Below are positions 1 to 10,800 of a stretch of DNA of 64,000 bases, piece after piece (within the stretch, counting starts at the first letter, position 1; the number at the start of each line of letters is the position of its first letter). Source of the DNA: Telopea speciosissima. Taxonomy: Eukaryota > Streptophyta > Magnoliopsida > Proteales > Proteaceae. The notes beneath the pieces were generated by a model that saw nothing but the letters and a program-made list of their open reading frames with translations, did not search any database and was not told where the DNA came from. The DNA lies in NCBI RefSeq assembly GCF_018873765.1, contig NC_057923.1, positions 11,482,413 to 11,546,412 on the forward strand, read 5' to 3'. A program made the translations under genes and the position numbers.

Positions 1-1468
1 GAAAGTTTTCCTTCACCTCGCAAGAAGGGTTCAGCTACCATCCTTGGATTCTAAAACATCCCCCCCAATTGGACAACCGTTAATACTCTCCCCTGTTACA
101 TGATACCCTCTCCCACCCATCCAAAAGCCACAGTCAAGGGATTCCCTTTCAAGATGGCTTAAGGAAAAATTGATCCTAAGAAAATTATAGAAAGAATATA
201 AAAAGAATAGTTATTAGTTTCACAATTGTTTGTGATGTTTCTAGAAGTCACAGGCAAATCTGTTTTCTATTCTCATGGTTTTTCCTATTTAAACTGTCTA
301 TTCCTGTTCAAGGTTCGGAGAATGTATATCAGTGGGGGGCTAAAATACTTCTACACATGCATGGTCATATATGGAATACATGTCAATACATAAAAAAAAA
401 TTTGATTGGATTAGACTCTAAAAATTGACACATGGTTAATCTAGACCATGTCTTCTTTATCTAACGATCGACGTGGATACATCAACTGTCCATGCGGTAG
501 AATAGGTATCTTGCTATATTTGGAAAAGTAATAGGCCCTTGTGATCATGGTTTTAAAATAAGGTATCGGATCGTGTTTGTTGGATCGGCTGATTCAAACA
601 GCTCCAATTGGGGATAATTAACTTCTTTGAGTTAAATAATTATGATATGCTCATTCCTTGTGCCTATTTTCCTTCGGGTGGTTGATTTATAAGTACAGAT
701 TTTATAACTTCATCCTATAACTATTGATTGTTCACTTTTTATTTGGGATTTCTGAATAATTATGGGAGAGGATTCTCTCACCAAGCAACATAGGAGAAGA
801 CACCAATGATGTGCGGCAAAAAAATAATGATTTTGTATATTAAAGGACAACGTGGTCATTTCATGTGAGGAAGAGAGAGACCAAAAAAAAAAGGGTGCTA
901 AGGTACCCTTCCCCTAGCGGCAATTCATAGAACATTTTCCCAAACTTTATATTTGTACTAACTATTGTGCCATTAGTAGATTCCCGCAGGTAATTGGAAT
1001 TTTTAAGTACTTACATCTGCCATAATACATATGATAATCTATCAATGGGAGTGTCAATGGCACCTCTATAAATGTATTTAGAATCAAAAGAATTTAAAGA
1101 TACAAATATAAAAGTGATTTCAAAATTAAGTTGAAGGTGACATATCATTATGTCATTATCTTGCATATTTTTCGACTACATGTGTGAAATGACACTATCA
1201 CCCTCATTGGAAAAAAATTGTACCAAAAGGATAAAAAAGTAAGATTACAAATTATTTGACACATTGAAGAGTATCAATAAGAAAATCCCTCAACCAATGT
1301 ATCAATGTTTTTCATATTATGACTATGATTAAAATAGTAAAATTTTTTGTCACTCTCCTATACTTACCCTCCCTAGACCCGCACTGGGTGCATCCTTTTT
1401 ACTCTCTTATACTGATCGTATATTTATTCAAACTATCCTACTTAAAGTTTCTTTTTTATTTTCTTTTT
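1..1468. other. AT-rich intergenic DNA, no gene seen
   Basis: I see no protein-like frame, RNA gene or clear terminal repeats. A stretch near 560-600 with repeated 'atcgg' words resembles the dispersed 'ggtatcgg' repeats near 29.9 kb and 63.4 kb and is probably a decayed copy. Confidence 0.5.
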
Positions 1469-1624
1469 GGGGAAAGTTTTCATACACGGTAGAACACAGC
1501 CGTGTATGTGAGAGAATGGGAGTTTCAAAGCATTAATTAATGGGTGGGGGTTTATGACTTTTCCAACTCTGTGGGAGGGGACACGACCGTGCATACTTAC
1601 ACGGCCGTGTATGAAAACTTCCCC
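1469..1624. mobile_element. MITE with 'cacggccgtg' terminal inverted repeats
   Basis: The left end reads GGGGAAAGTTTTCATACACGG and the right end is its near inverse (CCGTGTATGAAAACTTCCCC). The 156-bp body has no coding capacity. Similar but more decayed palindromic units with 'cacacggt...acgatcgtgcatgaaaac' lie near 18001-18150 and 37077-37210, so this is a repeated family. I could not fix a target-site duplication, so the superfamily is open. Confidence 0.7.
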
Positions 1625-1942
1625 TTTTTCTAAAAGCAAACTTTCACCTTTCCAATCTATACCATTCCTTGTTATCCACCTGTTGGAATTACCAAATCAT
1701 ACCTATAAATGTTAAAAAAATGAGACCTGATTAGAAAACCTCTCCAAGTGGGCCAGTCTAAAAATACTTTTGTCTTGTAAGAGGTATATAAATTAAGGAA
1801 TTTTAGTTCAGAAGGGAAAGAGATTTTTAAGGAGGAAAGGTTCTTTGAGAATCATTAAAGAGTGGGTGATAAGAGGGCTAGTCCGTGGAACAGATGAATC
1901 TTCTTATGAAGTAGAAGGTATCAATTGCAATCCGAAATTGAT

Positions 1943-2368
1943 ACCTTTTGGGTAGGGTTGTAAATGGATAATCAAAAATTTGAATTCGATCCGCATCCGT
2001 ATTCGTTTAGGGATATCCGTATTCGATTAGAGATATCCGAAAAAAAATCCGAATACTCTGATAAAAATCCGAATCCGAATGCTTAATTTAAAAAAATTAA
2101 ATAAATAACGATCTTGAGGGTTTTTGAAGATTCAACAGGTTCTAGAATATGAGGAGAAGAAAATCATGATCTAAAACTATGGATTGAACGTGAGTTTTAT
2201 CCACTAGGGGGAGGAAGGTTCGGGTTACACAAGGCAGAGGTGTAAACGGATGGTCAAAAATCCGAATTCGATCCGCATCCGAATCCATCCGAATCCGTTT
2301 AGAGGTATCCGTATTTGACCAGGAAATATTCGAATCCGATTACATCCAATCCGATCCGCTTACAGGCT
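1943..2368. repeat. Two related 'ATCCGNATCCG' dispersed repeats
   Basis: Two stretches (about 1943-2088 and 2238-2368) share the order 'tgtaaa(t/c)ggat(a/g)(a/g)tcaaaaat', 'gaattcgatccgcatccg' and 'gatatccgtatt'. They look like two copies of one nonautonomous element separated by about 150 bp of unique DNA. From 2369 to 2667 nothing further is recognisable. Confidence 0.5.
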
Positions 2369-3059
2369 TACTTTTGGGATTGGTGTGTGGTTTGTGTGAT
2401 TACACTTTCATCAAAAACAAAACAAAAAAAATTTGCAATCCGAAATCATTTATTGAAATTAAGTCGAATCGTTCAAATGGAAACTCATAAATCGTTTATT
2501 AATCAATTTGATTTTGATTTTAAAAAGTAAAGGCGTTTATTAAAAAACAAAAAGGGGATTGATCATGGCATTCTACATTTGTCCTTAGTGTTTTGTAAAT
2601 GACTTACACCATATAAATTAATTAATTTGTTTAAGTTTAAAGTCACAATTTGAGATTAGATGTCTTGATTTAAGCTAGGGGTGTCAATAAAGCCCGCTCG
2701 GCCCGAACCCGTCCTGAGCCCGGATTCGACCCGACCCTGATTTTTCAGCCCGAAGGGTGGGTCAGGGTTTAGGAGTAGCTTGACCCTGGCAAGGTCGGGT
2801 CGGGATCAGGTTTAGGCCTCGGGTTGAGCCCGGCCCGGCCCTACCCGACCCTGAATTGTTTATAAATAAATATATAGATATATAAATATTTATATATATT
2901 ATATTATTCTTTATCCTAACAAAAAATAATAAAAAAAACACTCAAAAGTCAAAACCCTTGATTTTAAAACTCAAAAACACTCAAAACCCTTGATTTTAAA
3001 ACTCTTTCCCTTCTCTTTCCCTTCATCGGCCGTCCCCAAACCCCATCTCTTTTCCTCTA

Positions 3060-3331
3060 CACGCTGAGAAGTACTTTCCACTGGACTCCACCATCAACGA
3101 GAAGGGACTTCTGTTGAGCTTCGAAAATCGCAACGGCAAACCATGGCGCTTACGATATTCGTACTGGAACATCAGCCAGAGCTATGTGATGACTAAAGGC
3201 TGGAGCTGGTTCGTGAAGGAGAAGAAGCTTGATGCAGGAGACATCGTGTCCTTCGAGTGCGGTGTGGGAGACTTGGGCAAGGACCATGTCTTTATTGACT
3301 GGCGGCACTGCCCTAATACCCATCACTCTTC
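3060..3331 (+). pseudogene. Captured B3 DNA-binding domain fragment (NGATHA/RAV type)
   Basis: Translation from 3060 gives [10 protein letters not shown], then [41 protein letters not shown] and FIDWR, in the order found in the B3 domain of plant NGATHA/RAV-related transcription factors. These proteins bind DNA through B3 and regulate organ growth. The first third of the domain (from about VTPSDVGKLNRL to PKQ) is absent, there is no start codon, and homology begins abruptly at the His codon. After about 3331 the frame stays open to 3497 but I do not recognise the residues. The fragment is uninterrupted across about 90 codons and sits entirely inside the hAT-type element, so it is best read as a captured piece of a host gene, not as a functional gene. 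A few residues differ from the usual consensus, as expected for a relaxed copy. Confidence 0.85.
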
Positions 3332-3544
3332 ATCCTCACTCCAACGACTAGGTCTACCACTCCGTCACCCAGTCTCCCTGGCCGCTCCGCCGCCCGTCCC
3401 ACTTCCATGGAGCCGATTTTTCTGTCTGTACACTTTGTTTCTTGGATTTTCTTCTGGTTTGGAAATTGGATTGAGAGATTTGAGAGGTTTGAAGTGAAGT
3501 TTGAAGGGTTGTTGAGGTTGAGGGTTTTACTTCATCTCTCTCTC

Positions 3545-3928
3545 TACTCTCCCACACATCATCAGGGACAGGGTCAATCAGGGCCAACCCGACCCTATTA
3601 GGGTCGGGTCGGGTTAGGGAAAACCCTGGCAGGGTCGGGTCAGGGTTGAGGGTTTCTTGGCCCTGCCAGGGTTGGGTCAGGGTCAGGGTTTAGGTTAAGG
3701 TCTCTAGGGTCAAGGTCAGGGTTTAGGCAGGCCCGGCCCAACCCTATAGGGTCGGGTCGGGTCGGGTTAGGGAAAACCCTGGAAGGGTCGGGTCAGGGTT
3801 GAGGGTTTCTTGGCCCTGTCAGGGTTTAGGTTAAGGTCTCTAGGGTCAGGGTCAGGGTTTAGGTTAAGGTCTCTAGGGTCAGGGTCAGGGTTTAGGCAGG
3901 CCCAGCCCAACCCGACCCATTGACACCC
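3545..3928. repeat. Tandem GGGTCGGG / GGGTTAGGG-rich array in the hAT-type element
   Basis: A unit containing 'gggtcgggtcgggttaggg', 'aaaaccctgg', 'gagggtttcttggccctg' and 'taaggtctctagggtcagggtc' recurs at least twice, with a shorter internal duplication. Inverse-orientation GGCCCG/GACCC words occupy the opposite end of the element (about 2690-2860), so the two ends could pair. It looks like telomere repeat in places but is not a regular array. Confidence 0.7.
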
Positions 3929-4200
3929 CTAATTTAAGCCCAACAAGAATAGGTTTATTTTTCTAATTGGCCCATAATTATTAACTGGAATTGACAACAA
4001 AACTGAAACTGAAACTGAAAGTCTGAAGTCAATAAAAACGTTTAATTGTGAACTGTTTAAAAACCGCTTAATTGGAACTGTTTATTAGTTGGTTTAGATT
4101 TAGGATATACAAAAACTAACGGAACACATCATTAATTGTTTTGTTTATCGATGTGACACTTCAAAATCCCATCCCTAACATATTCAAAATCCCACCAATT

Positions 4201-4642
4201 AAGCTCCGTTTGTTTAGAGTGGAAGGTGGGGAGGGATTGCTGAAAAGATGAGACCCACATGTTGGCAGGGTTTTGTTTGGATGGAAATATTGACGTAAAG
4301 TAACTAATTTTTTCATGAATAGTAGTCAAAGTCCCACTAATTTAGTAGGATTTTGGATTACAAAATGATGGAATTTTAAAGCGTTACATTAACAGACAAA
4401 GCAATTAATGATGTCCCCGAACTTTTGTAAGTTCACCATCTCAAATTAATCAAACAAGGTTGGTGTGGGATTTTAAAATACCACATCAGTATTTTCCCAT
4501 CCCAAGTCTCTCACTCCACCTAAGTCCCTTCTAAACAAATAGGGTCTTACCATTCATGGAAAAAATAACTTTACCTCACCAACATATGGATCCATCTTCC
4601 CAACAATCCCACCTCAACTTTTTATATAAACAAACGGAGCTT
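4201..4642. mobile_element. Tourist-like (PIF/Harbinger) MITE
   Basis: A perfect 16-bp inverted repeat, AAGCTCCGTTTGTTTA, bounds a 442-bp noncoding body. The flanks read TTA/TTAA on both sides, which fits the 3-bp TTA/TAA duplication of PIF/Harbinger elements, although the palindromic flank makes the exact boundary ambiguous. The 'CTCCGTTTGTTT' end is typical of this class in plants. Confidence 0.75.
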
Positions 4643-5323
4643 AAGATAGGTGGCACGTTGAGTCAGGGAGGGGGAAAACGACTTTAAATAAGGTTGTTCC
4701 ATTGTCTTGATCATCAGGACAGCAAGACAGGTGGGCCAGCCAGGGTCTCACAGATTTTAAATAAGACTGCAATTACTATCACTCCCCTTCTATCAGAAAT
4801 AAAATTATCATATTCCCCTACACTTAACCTTTATTTACTAAAAGTGCCTACCAAGATTTTTCCACAAAATCGATGTTTCAACTTTCTTTCTCCCCAGGAA
4901 TTTTCAAAAACCCCAAATTATCCCATTGCCGTCCCGTGACAAAATTTTAATGCATGGATTGGGAAAGTGAGAGGGAATGATCGGTATTGGTTATTTGGTT
5001 CACCACTTCACCACATCTATTGAATTTTTAATCTTATAAAAAAAAGTTTGAATTTATCAAAATACAATTGTTGCCATCACCTGCTAGAAGCATGACATAG
5101 AGATGAGTGAAGGAAAGAACAAACAGAGATTTGGGCTCTCATTTTAAATAATGCAGATTTATTAAAATGACCAAAAATACATTGCCAGGTTACATAGTAT
5201 ACGCTAGCGTTTCTTGTGTCTATTTCTCTCTTCTTTTCTATAAAATGACATATTTACCGTCTATTATGTGAGAAGAGATAGACGTAGGAAAGTAATAGTA
5301 TTCTCTATGCTGCTGTAGGACAA

Positions 5324-5405
5324 GAAACTCAATCAATTAAATATAATTTTTAAGAGATTTTTAAGAAACTCAATCAATTAAATATAATTTTTAAGAGATT
5401 TTTAT
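5324..5405. repeat. Tandem duplication of a 41-bp unit
   Basis: A 41-bp unit beginning 'gaaactcaatcaattaaat' and ending 'gagatttttaa' is present twice head to tail with essentially no differences, so the duplication is young or conserved by slippage. No coding role is visible. Confidence 0.85.
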
Positions 5406-5420
5406 AAAAATAAAGAAAGC

Positions 5421-5566
5421 AGTTTTCTATCTACGCCAGCACTCCCATGTGTCTATCTCTCTCCTCCTTAAAACAAGGGGGTAGAGATATCTTTTCACAT
5501 GGGGAGGAGAGAGATAGACTCATGAGAGTGTTGACGTAGGCCACACTCCCAGACAGAGAACTTTTT
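5421..5566. mobile_element. Palindromic MITE, 'gtctatctctctcctcc' family
   Basis: The two arms are inverted copies built around GTCTATCTCTCTCCTCC, followed outward by 'cactcccatg' and 'tacg(c/t)cag'. A second copy lies at about 30136-30250 and a decayed one around 5200-5290. The body is noncoding. The remainder of 4643-5677 has no gene that I can support. Confidence 0.6.
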
Positions 5567-5677
5567 CCCTAAAAATAATTAGGATACTCACATAATTATT
5601 AGGTTAGAGAAAGAAAAAAATACAAGTGGGCAATTAGAGCCAAAAATGAAATAACAATTCAACTTGGACAACCTAAC

Positions 5678-6961
5678 TGTTGCGTCAAGAAATCGTCGAG
5701 CGGTCCTGCGAGTGCCGTCACCTGCAAGTGGACCAAAGGGGTCAATCAGAGAGAACCGGTGTGGTCCTGGCCTAGGGCTCTCCGATGCCAAAGTTAGATC
5801 TCCTGGCGCAAACAGATGAATAGTGATTATTCAGTATGAGTTTAGATGTCCCCTATGGGGTTGTGTACCTTTGTCTTTTATAGTAGCATATGGCGGTGTG
5901 GAGAGTCCCCGTTTGATTGACGATTGTGCCGTTGAGTGGATAGAGGCCCTGGGTAACGGGGCTCTATCCTGATTGGCCATCTCCCCGTGGGAGGGAGTGT
6001 CCTGGTGGCATCAGGATCCTTGGTGGATAGATACCCGCGTGTGGTGATAACGTCCTTGGTGCTTGAATCCGTCTGGATGACGTGACCTCTAAGCGGCGGT
6101 CTAGAGTCCTGGTAGTGACATGAGTCTTAGCGATACGATCGGATCGTAGATGGGTGGCCCCCACCTCACGTGACCACGATGTTGTGCCTGGGTGAGGCCG
6201 CCGGGTGAGGAGGCCGCGCCTGGGTGAGGCCGCGCCCTGGTGAGGAGGCCGCGCCTGGGTGAGGCCGCGCCCTGGTGAGGAGGCCGCGCCTGGGTGAGGC
6301 CGCGCCTGGGTGAGGAGGCCGCGCCTGGGTGAGGCCGCGGGGTGAGGAGGCCGCGGGGTGAGGAGGCCGGCGCTGGGTGAGGCTGTGAGGAGGCCGCGTG
6401 GTGAGGAGGCCGCGGGGTGAGGAGGCCGGCTGGGTGAGGCCGCGCCTAGGTGAGGAGCCGCACTGGGTGAGGAGGCCGCGGGGTGAGGAGGCCGCGGGGT
6501 GAGGAGGCGCTGGTGAGGCCGGCGCTGGGTGAGGCTGTGAGGAGGCCGCGTGGTGAGGAGGCCGCGGGGTGAGGAGGCCGGCGCTGGGTGAGGCCGCGCC
6601 TAGGTGAGGAGGCCGCGCCTGGGTGAGGAGGCCGCGGGGTGAGGAGGCCGGCGCTGGGTGAGGCCCGCGCCTGGGTGAGGCTGTGAGGAGGCCGCGTGGT
6701 GAGGAGGCCGCGGGGTGAGGAGGCCGGCGCTGGGTGAGGCCGCGCCTAGGTGAGGCCGCGCCTGGGTGAGGCTGTGAGGAGGCCGCGCCTGGGTGAGGAG
6801 GCCGCGCCTGGGTGAGGCCACGCCCCGGATGTGCGGCCGCGCCCGAGTAGTGGCCGCCCCCGAGTGGTGTTGGGACTCCGGTTCGTTCCCCTTGGCTATG
6901 GGGCGGGTCGTCTGTGACACGTGGCGGTCGTTGATTGGCCCGGTGAATATTGGATGTATCA
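5678..6961 (-). repeat. 3' LTR of the Tat-group element
   Basis: This matches 15294-16391 nearly base for base over its first 500 bp and last 150 bp. The difference in length (1284 versus about 1098 bp) lies mainly in a GC-rich minisatellite, about 6180-6830 here, made of 'gtgaggaggccgcg' and 'gggtgaggccgcgcct' units in irregular order. Confidence 0.9.
6180..6830. repeat. GC-rich minisatellite inside the LTR
   Basis: Irregular tandem units of about 14-20 bp such as GGGTGAGGAGGCCGCG and GGGTGAGGCCGCGCCT. The same array, shorter and differently ordered, lies in the other LTR at about 15800-16250. Long open frames here on both strands are by-products of the repeat and should not be read as genes. 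Confidence 0.9.
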
Positions 6962-6979
6962 TTTGCCCCCCACTCTCTT
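6962..6979 (-). other. Polypurine tract
   Basis: Read on the minus strand, an A/G-rich run ending in GTGGGGGGCAAA directly abuts the TGATACATCC start of the 3' LTR. This is the position and composition of a plus-strand primer. From here to about 7500 there is noncoding internal sequence without a recognisable feature. Confidence 0.75.
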
Positions 6980-7510
6980 GGGATAGGATGTCCAAGAGAG
7001 TAGGTGTCTTTGCATAGTGAGGGGTCCGCTGCGAATAGACTTTCCTGTGGGGTTTGCCTGTAAATCCACTAATGAGGTAGGAGAGGTTGGGGGTTCAAAC
7101 CTTACCTCCTACACTTTTTCTTTTTGTTTTTTGTAGGTATATGTTCTTTCCTCTCCCTTCTTCTTTCACTTCTCATTTCTCTTTCTTACTTTTTGTCTCC
7201 CCTTTTGCTCTCCTTTAATTCCCCCTTTTTGTCTTTTGTCCTCTCTTTGGTGCCCACCATGTGCTTGTTTTTGGGTCACCTCCGCTAGTGTCTACTTTGA
7301 TTGATTTTGGGTCCTTGTGTTTGGGTTGTGTTATCTTGGTGCCTTGGTTTGCTTGGAAGGCTTGAGTGGTGCTTGGCTTGAGTGCCTTGCCTCTTGTGAC
7401 CTCTATCCCTTGATTGTGCCTCGTGGTGTGGCTACGTCATCGCCGTGTGCCTGTCTTTCCGCGCGGTCACCTTTTTGTCTGAGGTAAATCGGTCCCCTTT
7501 CTTTCTTTTG

Positions 7511-7514
7511 CTCT

Positions 7515-7552
<38 letters not shown>
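7511..7552. repeat. Homopolymer T tract (poly-A in element orientation)
   Basis: About forty consecutive T residues lie in the 3' section of the LTR element. Directly after it, 7555-7830 holds a GC-rich stretch of 'gtgaggccgcgcctg' words resembling the LTR minisatellite. The exact length is doubtful, as homopolymers are error-prone. Confidence 0.7.
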
Positions 7553-7556
<4 letters not shown>

Positions 7557-7977
7557 AGGGCGGTGCCTAGGTGAGGCCGCGCCTGCGGGTGTTGCTACGC
7601 CTCGGTGAGGCCGTGGTGAAGCCGTGCCTCGGTGAGGCCGCGCTGGTGTGGCCACGCCTGCGGGTGTGGCCGCGCCTGTGGATGTGGCCGCGCTTATGGG
7701 GCTTGAGGCCGCGCCTGCGTGAGGCAGCGTCTGGGTGGCCGCCGCCTGCGGGTGTGAGGCTGAGCCTGGGATGGCTGTGCCTGTGGGTGTGAGGCCGCGC
7801 CTATGGTGGCCACGGCGTGGGTGTGATGGACCCTCATGTTTGTCCACTCTCCTTCTTGTCTATGATGGATCTGCTGTTTATACTTTGCAGGTGGTCTTCA
7901 TTTCATTTTTCTTGTTGGCTTCTTGTCTGGGAGATCGTTGCTCTGACCAAGTAGCTAGTCTGCTTCATTATTTATCC

Positions 7978-8445
7978 ATGTCATCCCCTAATGACCCTGG
8001 TCCGACTGCGGTCGTGGTTGGATCCCTTGAGGAGTCTTCTTCCCCCGCTGATACTTTTTCTTCTTTGCCTTCCCCTGTTGCTAGTGAAGGGGAGGAGGAG
8101 GTTTCTGGAGATTCCCCCCTTAGTAGGGGTCGTAGGGCCTCCAGAGCTTCTATTTCTGTTGGTGACCTTAGGAGTAAGTTGGCTTTCATTCCTAGCGTCT
8201 TGACTTCTTCGGACTTGGCGGTTCGCATCCTGGAGAAGACCCGTGATTATGACTTCTCAAGGTTCTCTGAGGTCACTACGCTGCTACCTGAGACTGCTAT
8301 AGTGGCTCGTGTCTCTCCTGAGGATGATGTTGTGGTGACAGAGGAGGGTGCGGTCTTACCAGAGGAGAGTGTTGCTCATCCGGCTGAGGCTGATATGATG
8401 TCTCCTTCTGGATCAGAGGCTGCTCCTCCACTAGATGCCCCCTGA
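7978..8445 (+). other. Opposite-strand open frame of the LTR element
   Basis: A 155-codon frame starts MSSPNDPGPT and is rich in Ser, Glu, Asp and Pro, with a predicted helix-like patch around 'LRSKLAFIPSVLTSSDLAVRI'-type sequence in the middle. It runs against the direction of gag-pol and lies between integrase and the 3' LTR. Tat-group elements are known to carry additional frames, often antisense, at this place, and I infer that this is one. An open extension upstream to 7735 is GC-rich repeat and is less likely to be coding. A possible splice acceptor (tttgcag) lies at about 7889. The function is unknown. Confidence 0.5.
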
Positions 8446-8689
8446 TTTTTATAGATGTTCTTTCTAGATGTTGACTTTTTGGATGATAACTTTTGGATTG
8501 TGATGCTTACTTTTGTATGTACTTGACTCTTTCTGTAGATGTTGATATGATTTGATCCTTGTCGCTTTGATATTGATTGCATTGTCTCCTGGTGATCGTT
8601 TGCACGTTGATGCTCTCTGACCCTTGATAGTCATGGGATTTTGGTAGTGGCGTCGTGCCTTGGTGATCCTTGGACCTTGGTGGGTTAAC

Positions 8690-9460
8690 GCCTTAGGCGT
8701 AGAGCCTCAGTGTTGGCATGACGCCTTAGGCATACAGCCTCAGTGGTGGCATGGCGCCTTAGGCCTGAAGCCTCAGTGTTGGCATGACGCCTTAGGCATA
8801 GAGCCTCAGTGGTGGCATGTTGCCTTAGGCATAAAGCCTCAGTAGTGGCATGAAGCCTCAGGGGTGGCATAACGCCTTAGGCATAGAGCCTCAGTGGTGG
8901 CATAAAGCCTTAGGCATGAAGCCTCAGGGGTGGCATAACGCCTTAGGCATGAAGCCTCAGTGGTGGCATAAAGCCTTAGGCATGAAGCCTCAGGGGTGGC
9001 ATAACGCCTTAGGCATAAAGCCTCAATATTGGCATGTCGCCTTAGGCACGAAGCCTCAGTGTTGGCATATCGCCTTAGGCACGAAGCCTCAGTGTTGGCA
9101 TACCGCCTTAGGCACGAGGCCTCAATGTTGGCATATCGCCTTAGGCACGAAGCCTCAATGTTGGCATACCGCCTTAGGCACGAAGCCTCGATGTTGGCAT
9201 ACCGCCTTAGGCACGAAGCCTCAGTGTTGGCATACCGCCTTAGGCACGAAGCCTCGATGTTGGCATACCGCCTTAGGCACGAAGCCTCGATGTTGGCATA
9301 TCGCCTTAGGCACGAAGCCTCAGTGTTGGCATACCGCCTTAGGCACGAGGCCTCGATGTTGGCATACCGCCTTAGGCACGAAGCCTTAGTGTTGGCATAC
9401 CGCCTTAGGCACGAAGCCTCAGTGTTGGCATACCGCCTTAGGCACGAAGCCTCAGTTGAG
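8690..9460. repeat. 33-bp minisatellite, about 23 copies
   Basis: Units of 33 bp contain 'ccttaggcacgaagcctcag' and 'tgttggcat'. The right-hand copies are very uniform; the left-hand ones are more diverged and some are shortened. Because 33 is a multiple of three, several frames on both strands stay open and give 11-residue repeats such as MLAYRLRHEAS and ANTEASCLRRY. Each unit also contains the imperfect palindrome 'gccttaggc...gaagcctc'. It belongs to the noncoding 3' section of the LTR element. Confidence 0.95.
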
Positions 9461-9559
9461 TAGTAGAAGAAGCCGAGCATTCCCGAATTTTTTTTTCAAT
9501 TCATCCTTGAAACTGTAATGCCATCTACTGCTACTGTTGGTGGTGTCAAACTCCGCTGT

Positions 9560-10800
9560 TGTTATTTCTGCTGATAGTACTTCTTCAAGTATAGTGAGTT
9601 CCAGGTACGGTCTACCTTCTTGCCCCCTGGAGTCTTCAAGCGGTAGGTCCCTGGGCGTATCTGCTTGGAGACTATGTAGGGTCCTTCCCAGTTGGGTGAC
9701 AGCTTCCCTGCCTTCTGTGGATGTGATGCACTTGCCCTCCGTAGTACTAAATCTCCCTGGTGGAATAGCCTTTCCTTGACCCTGGCATTATAGTACCTGA
9801 CAGTACGTTGCTGGTAGGCGACGTTCCTTAGTAGTGTTCTCTCTCGGACCTCATCTATAAAGTCCAGGTTCGCCCGCAGTCTGTCGACATAGGTGCGTTC
9901 ATTGAAGTGCAGAACCCTATGGGACATGGCGCAGACCTCTATCGGTGCCAATGCTTCAGTGCCATATGCTAGGCGGAATGGGCTCTCTCCTGTGGGCGTC
10001 CGTACTGTAGTTCGGTATGCCCACAGGACGTTGGGTAGCTCTTCTACCCACTTGCCTTTGGCTCCTTCTGGCCTTTTCTTGACTCCTTCCAGTAGCGTTC
10101 TGTTGGTGACCTCCACCTGACCATTGGCCTGTGGGTATGCTACCGACACAGGCCGATAGTCGATGTTGTAGCTGTGACAGAATGCTTGGAATTTGGGGTT
10201 GTTGAATTGTCTTCCATTGTCTGAGACGAGGATTCGTGGTACCCCGAACCTGTAGATGACGTCGTCGCGGACGAACTTCTCCATCTCTGTCTCGTTATCT
10301 TGGCCAAGGGTTTAGCTTCAACCCACTTGGTGAAGTAGTCGATCGCGACGACCGGTACTTTCTTTTACGGTGCTGCGGTGAAGTTGCCTAAGATGTCGAG
10401 TCCCCACATGGCAAAAGGTATGGGGTTGAGGATTGATGTCACTTGGTGGCGGGTAGATGGGGTCTTGGGGCGAACAAGCGACATTGCTCGCACTTCTTGG
10501 CATATTGGATGGCCTCCTCTTGCATTCGTGGCCAGTATAGCCCTTGGCGGAGGATTTTGTAGGCTAGGGCTCGTCCCCCCATGTGGCTTCCACATATCCC
10601 TTCATGGACTTCGGCTAGGGCGTACTCTGCCCCCTTGGGTCCTAGGCACCGGAGTAGTGGTGCTGTTGCCCCCCGCTTGTACAGTACCCCGTCTAGGACG
10701 GTGTACTTTGCAGCTCTCATCCTGATCTTCCTTGCCTCGGCCTTGTCTTCTGGTAAGACGTCGTCCTGTAGGTAGTTGAGTATAGGGTCCATCTAGCTAG
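9560..10800 (-). other. Integrase part of the Tat-group element (fossil)
   Basis: The minus strand shows an H2C2 zinc-binding N-terminal segment (HEGICGSHMGG followed by KKCEQC), the catalytic core with VSDNGRQFNN, and a C-terminal segment with GDLVLRR and NWEGPYIV, as in Ty3/gypsy integrases. The order downstream of RNase H supports the family assignment. The part is broken. Confidence 0.9.

Larger units (their letters stand above)
2676..3931. mobile_element. Nonautonomous hAT-type element carrying a host gene fragment
   Basis: The ends are inverted (TAGGGGTGTCAAT on the left, ATTGACACCCCTA on the right) and are flanked by an exact 8-bp duplication, ATTTAAGC, at 2668-2675 and 3932-3939. An 8-bp duplication is the hallmark of the hAT superfamily. 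Subterminal DNA on both sides is rich in GGGTCGGG and its inverse. No transposase is visible, so the 1256-bp element is nonautonomous. Its centre holds a B3-domain gene fragment (see the next entry), which makes it a Pack-type element. Two shorter relatives with the same ends lie at 32512-32894 and 35122-35733. Confidence 0.85.

Noticed and set aside
3114-3497. An intact small B3 transcription-factor gene
   Set aside because: The N-terminal third of the domain and a start codon are missing and the whole segment lies within a transposable element with a target duplication.
3600-3900. Interstitial telomere repeat
   Set aside because: GGGTTAGGG-like words occur but are irregular, mixed with GGGTCGGG, and lie within the hAT-type element; there is no run of the plant telomere unit TTTAGGG.
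6180-6995. Long GC-rich open frames in the LTR minisatellites (also around 15800-16400)
   Set aside because: Composition is purely repeat-driven (Pro/Ala/Arg runs), both strands are open at once, and the region is within LTRs.
8690-9460. The regular 33-bp array looked at first like a CRISPR array or a repeat-protein gene
   Set aside because: There are no unique spacers, units abut directly, the host is a plant, and open frames exist on both strands only because the unit length is a multiple of three.
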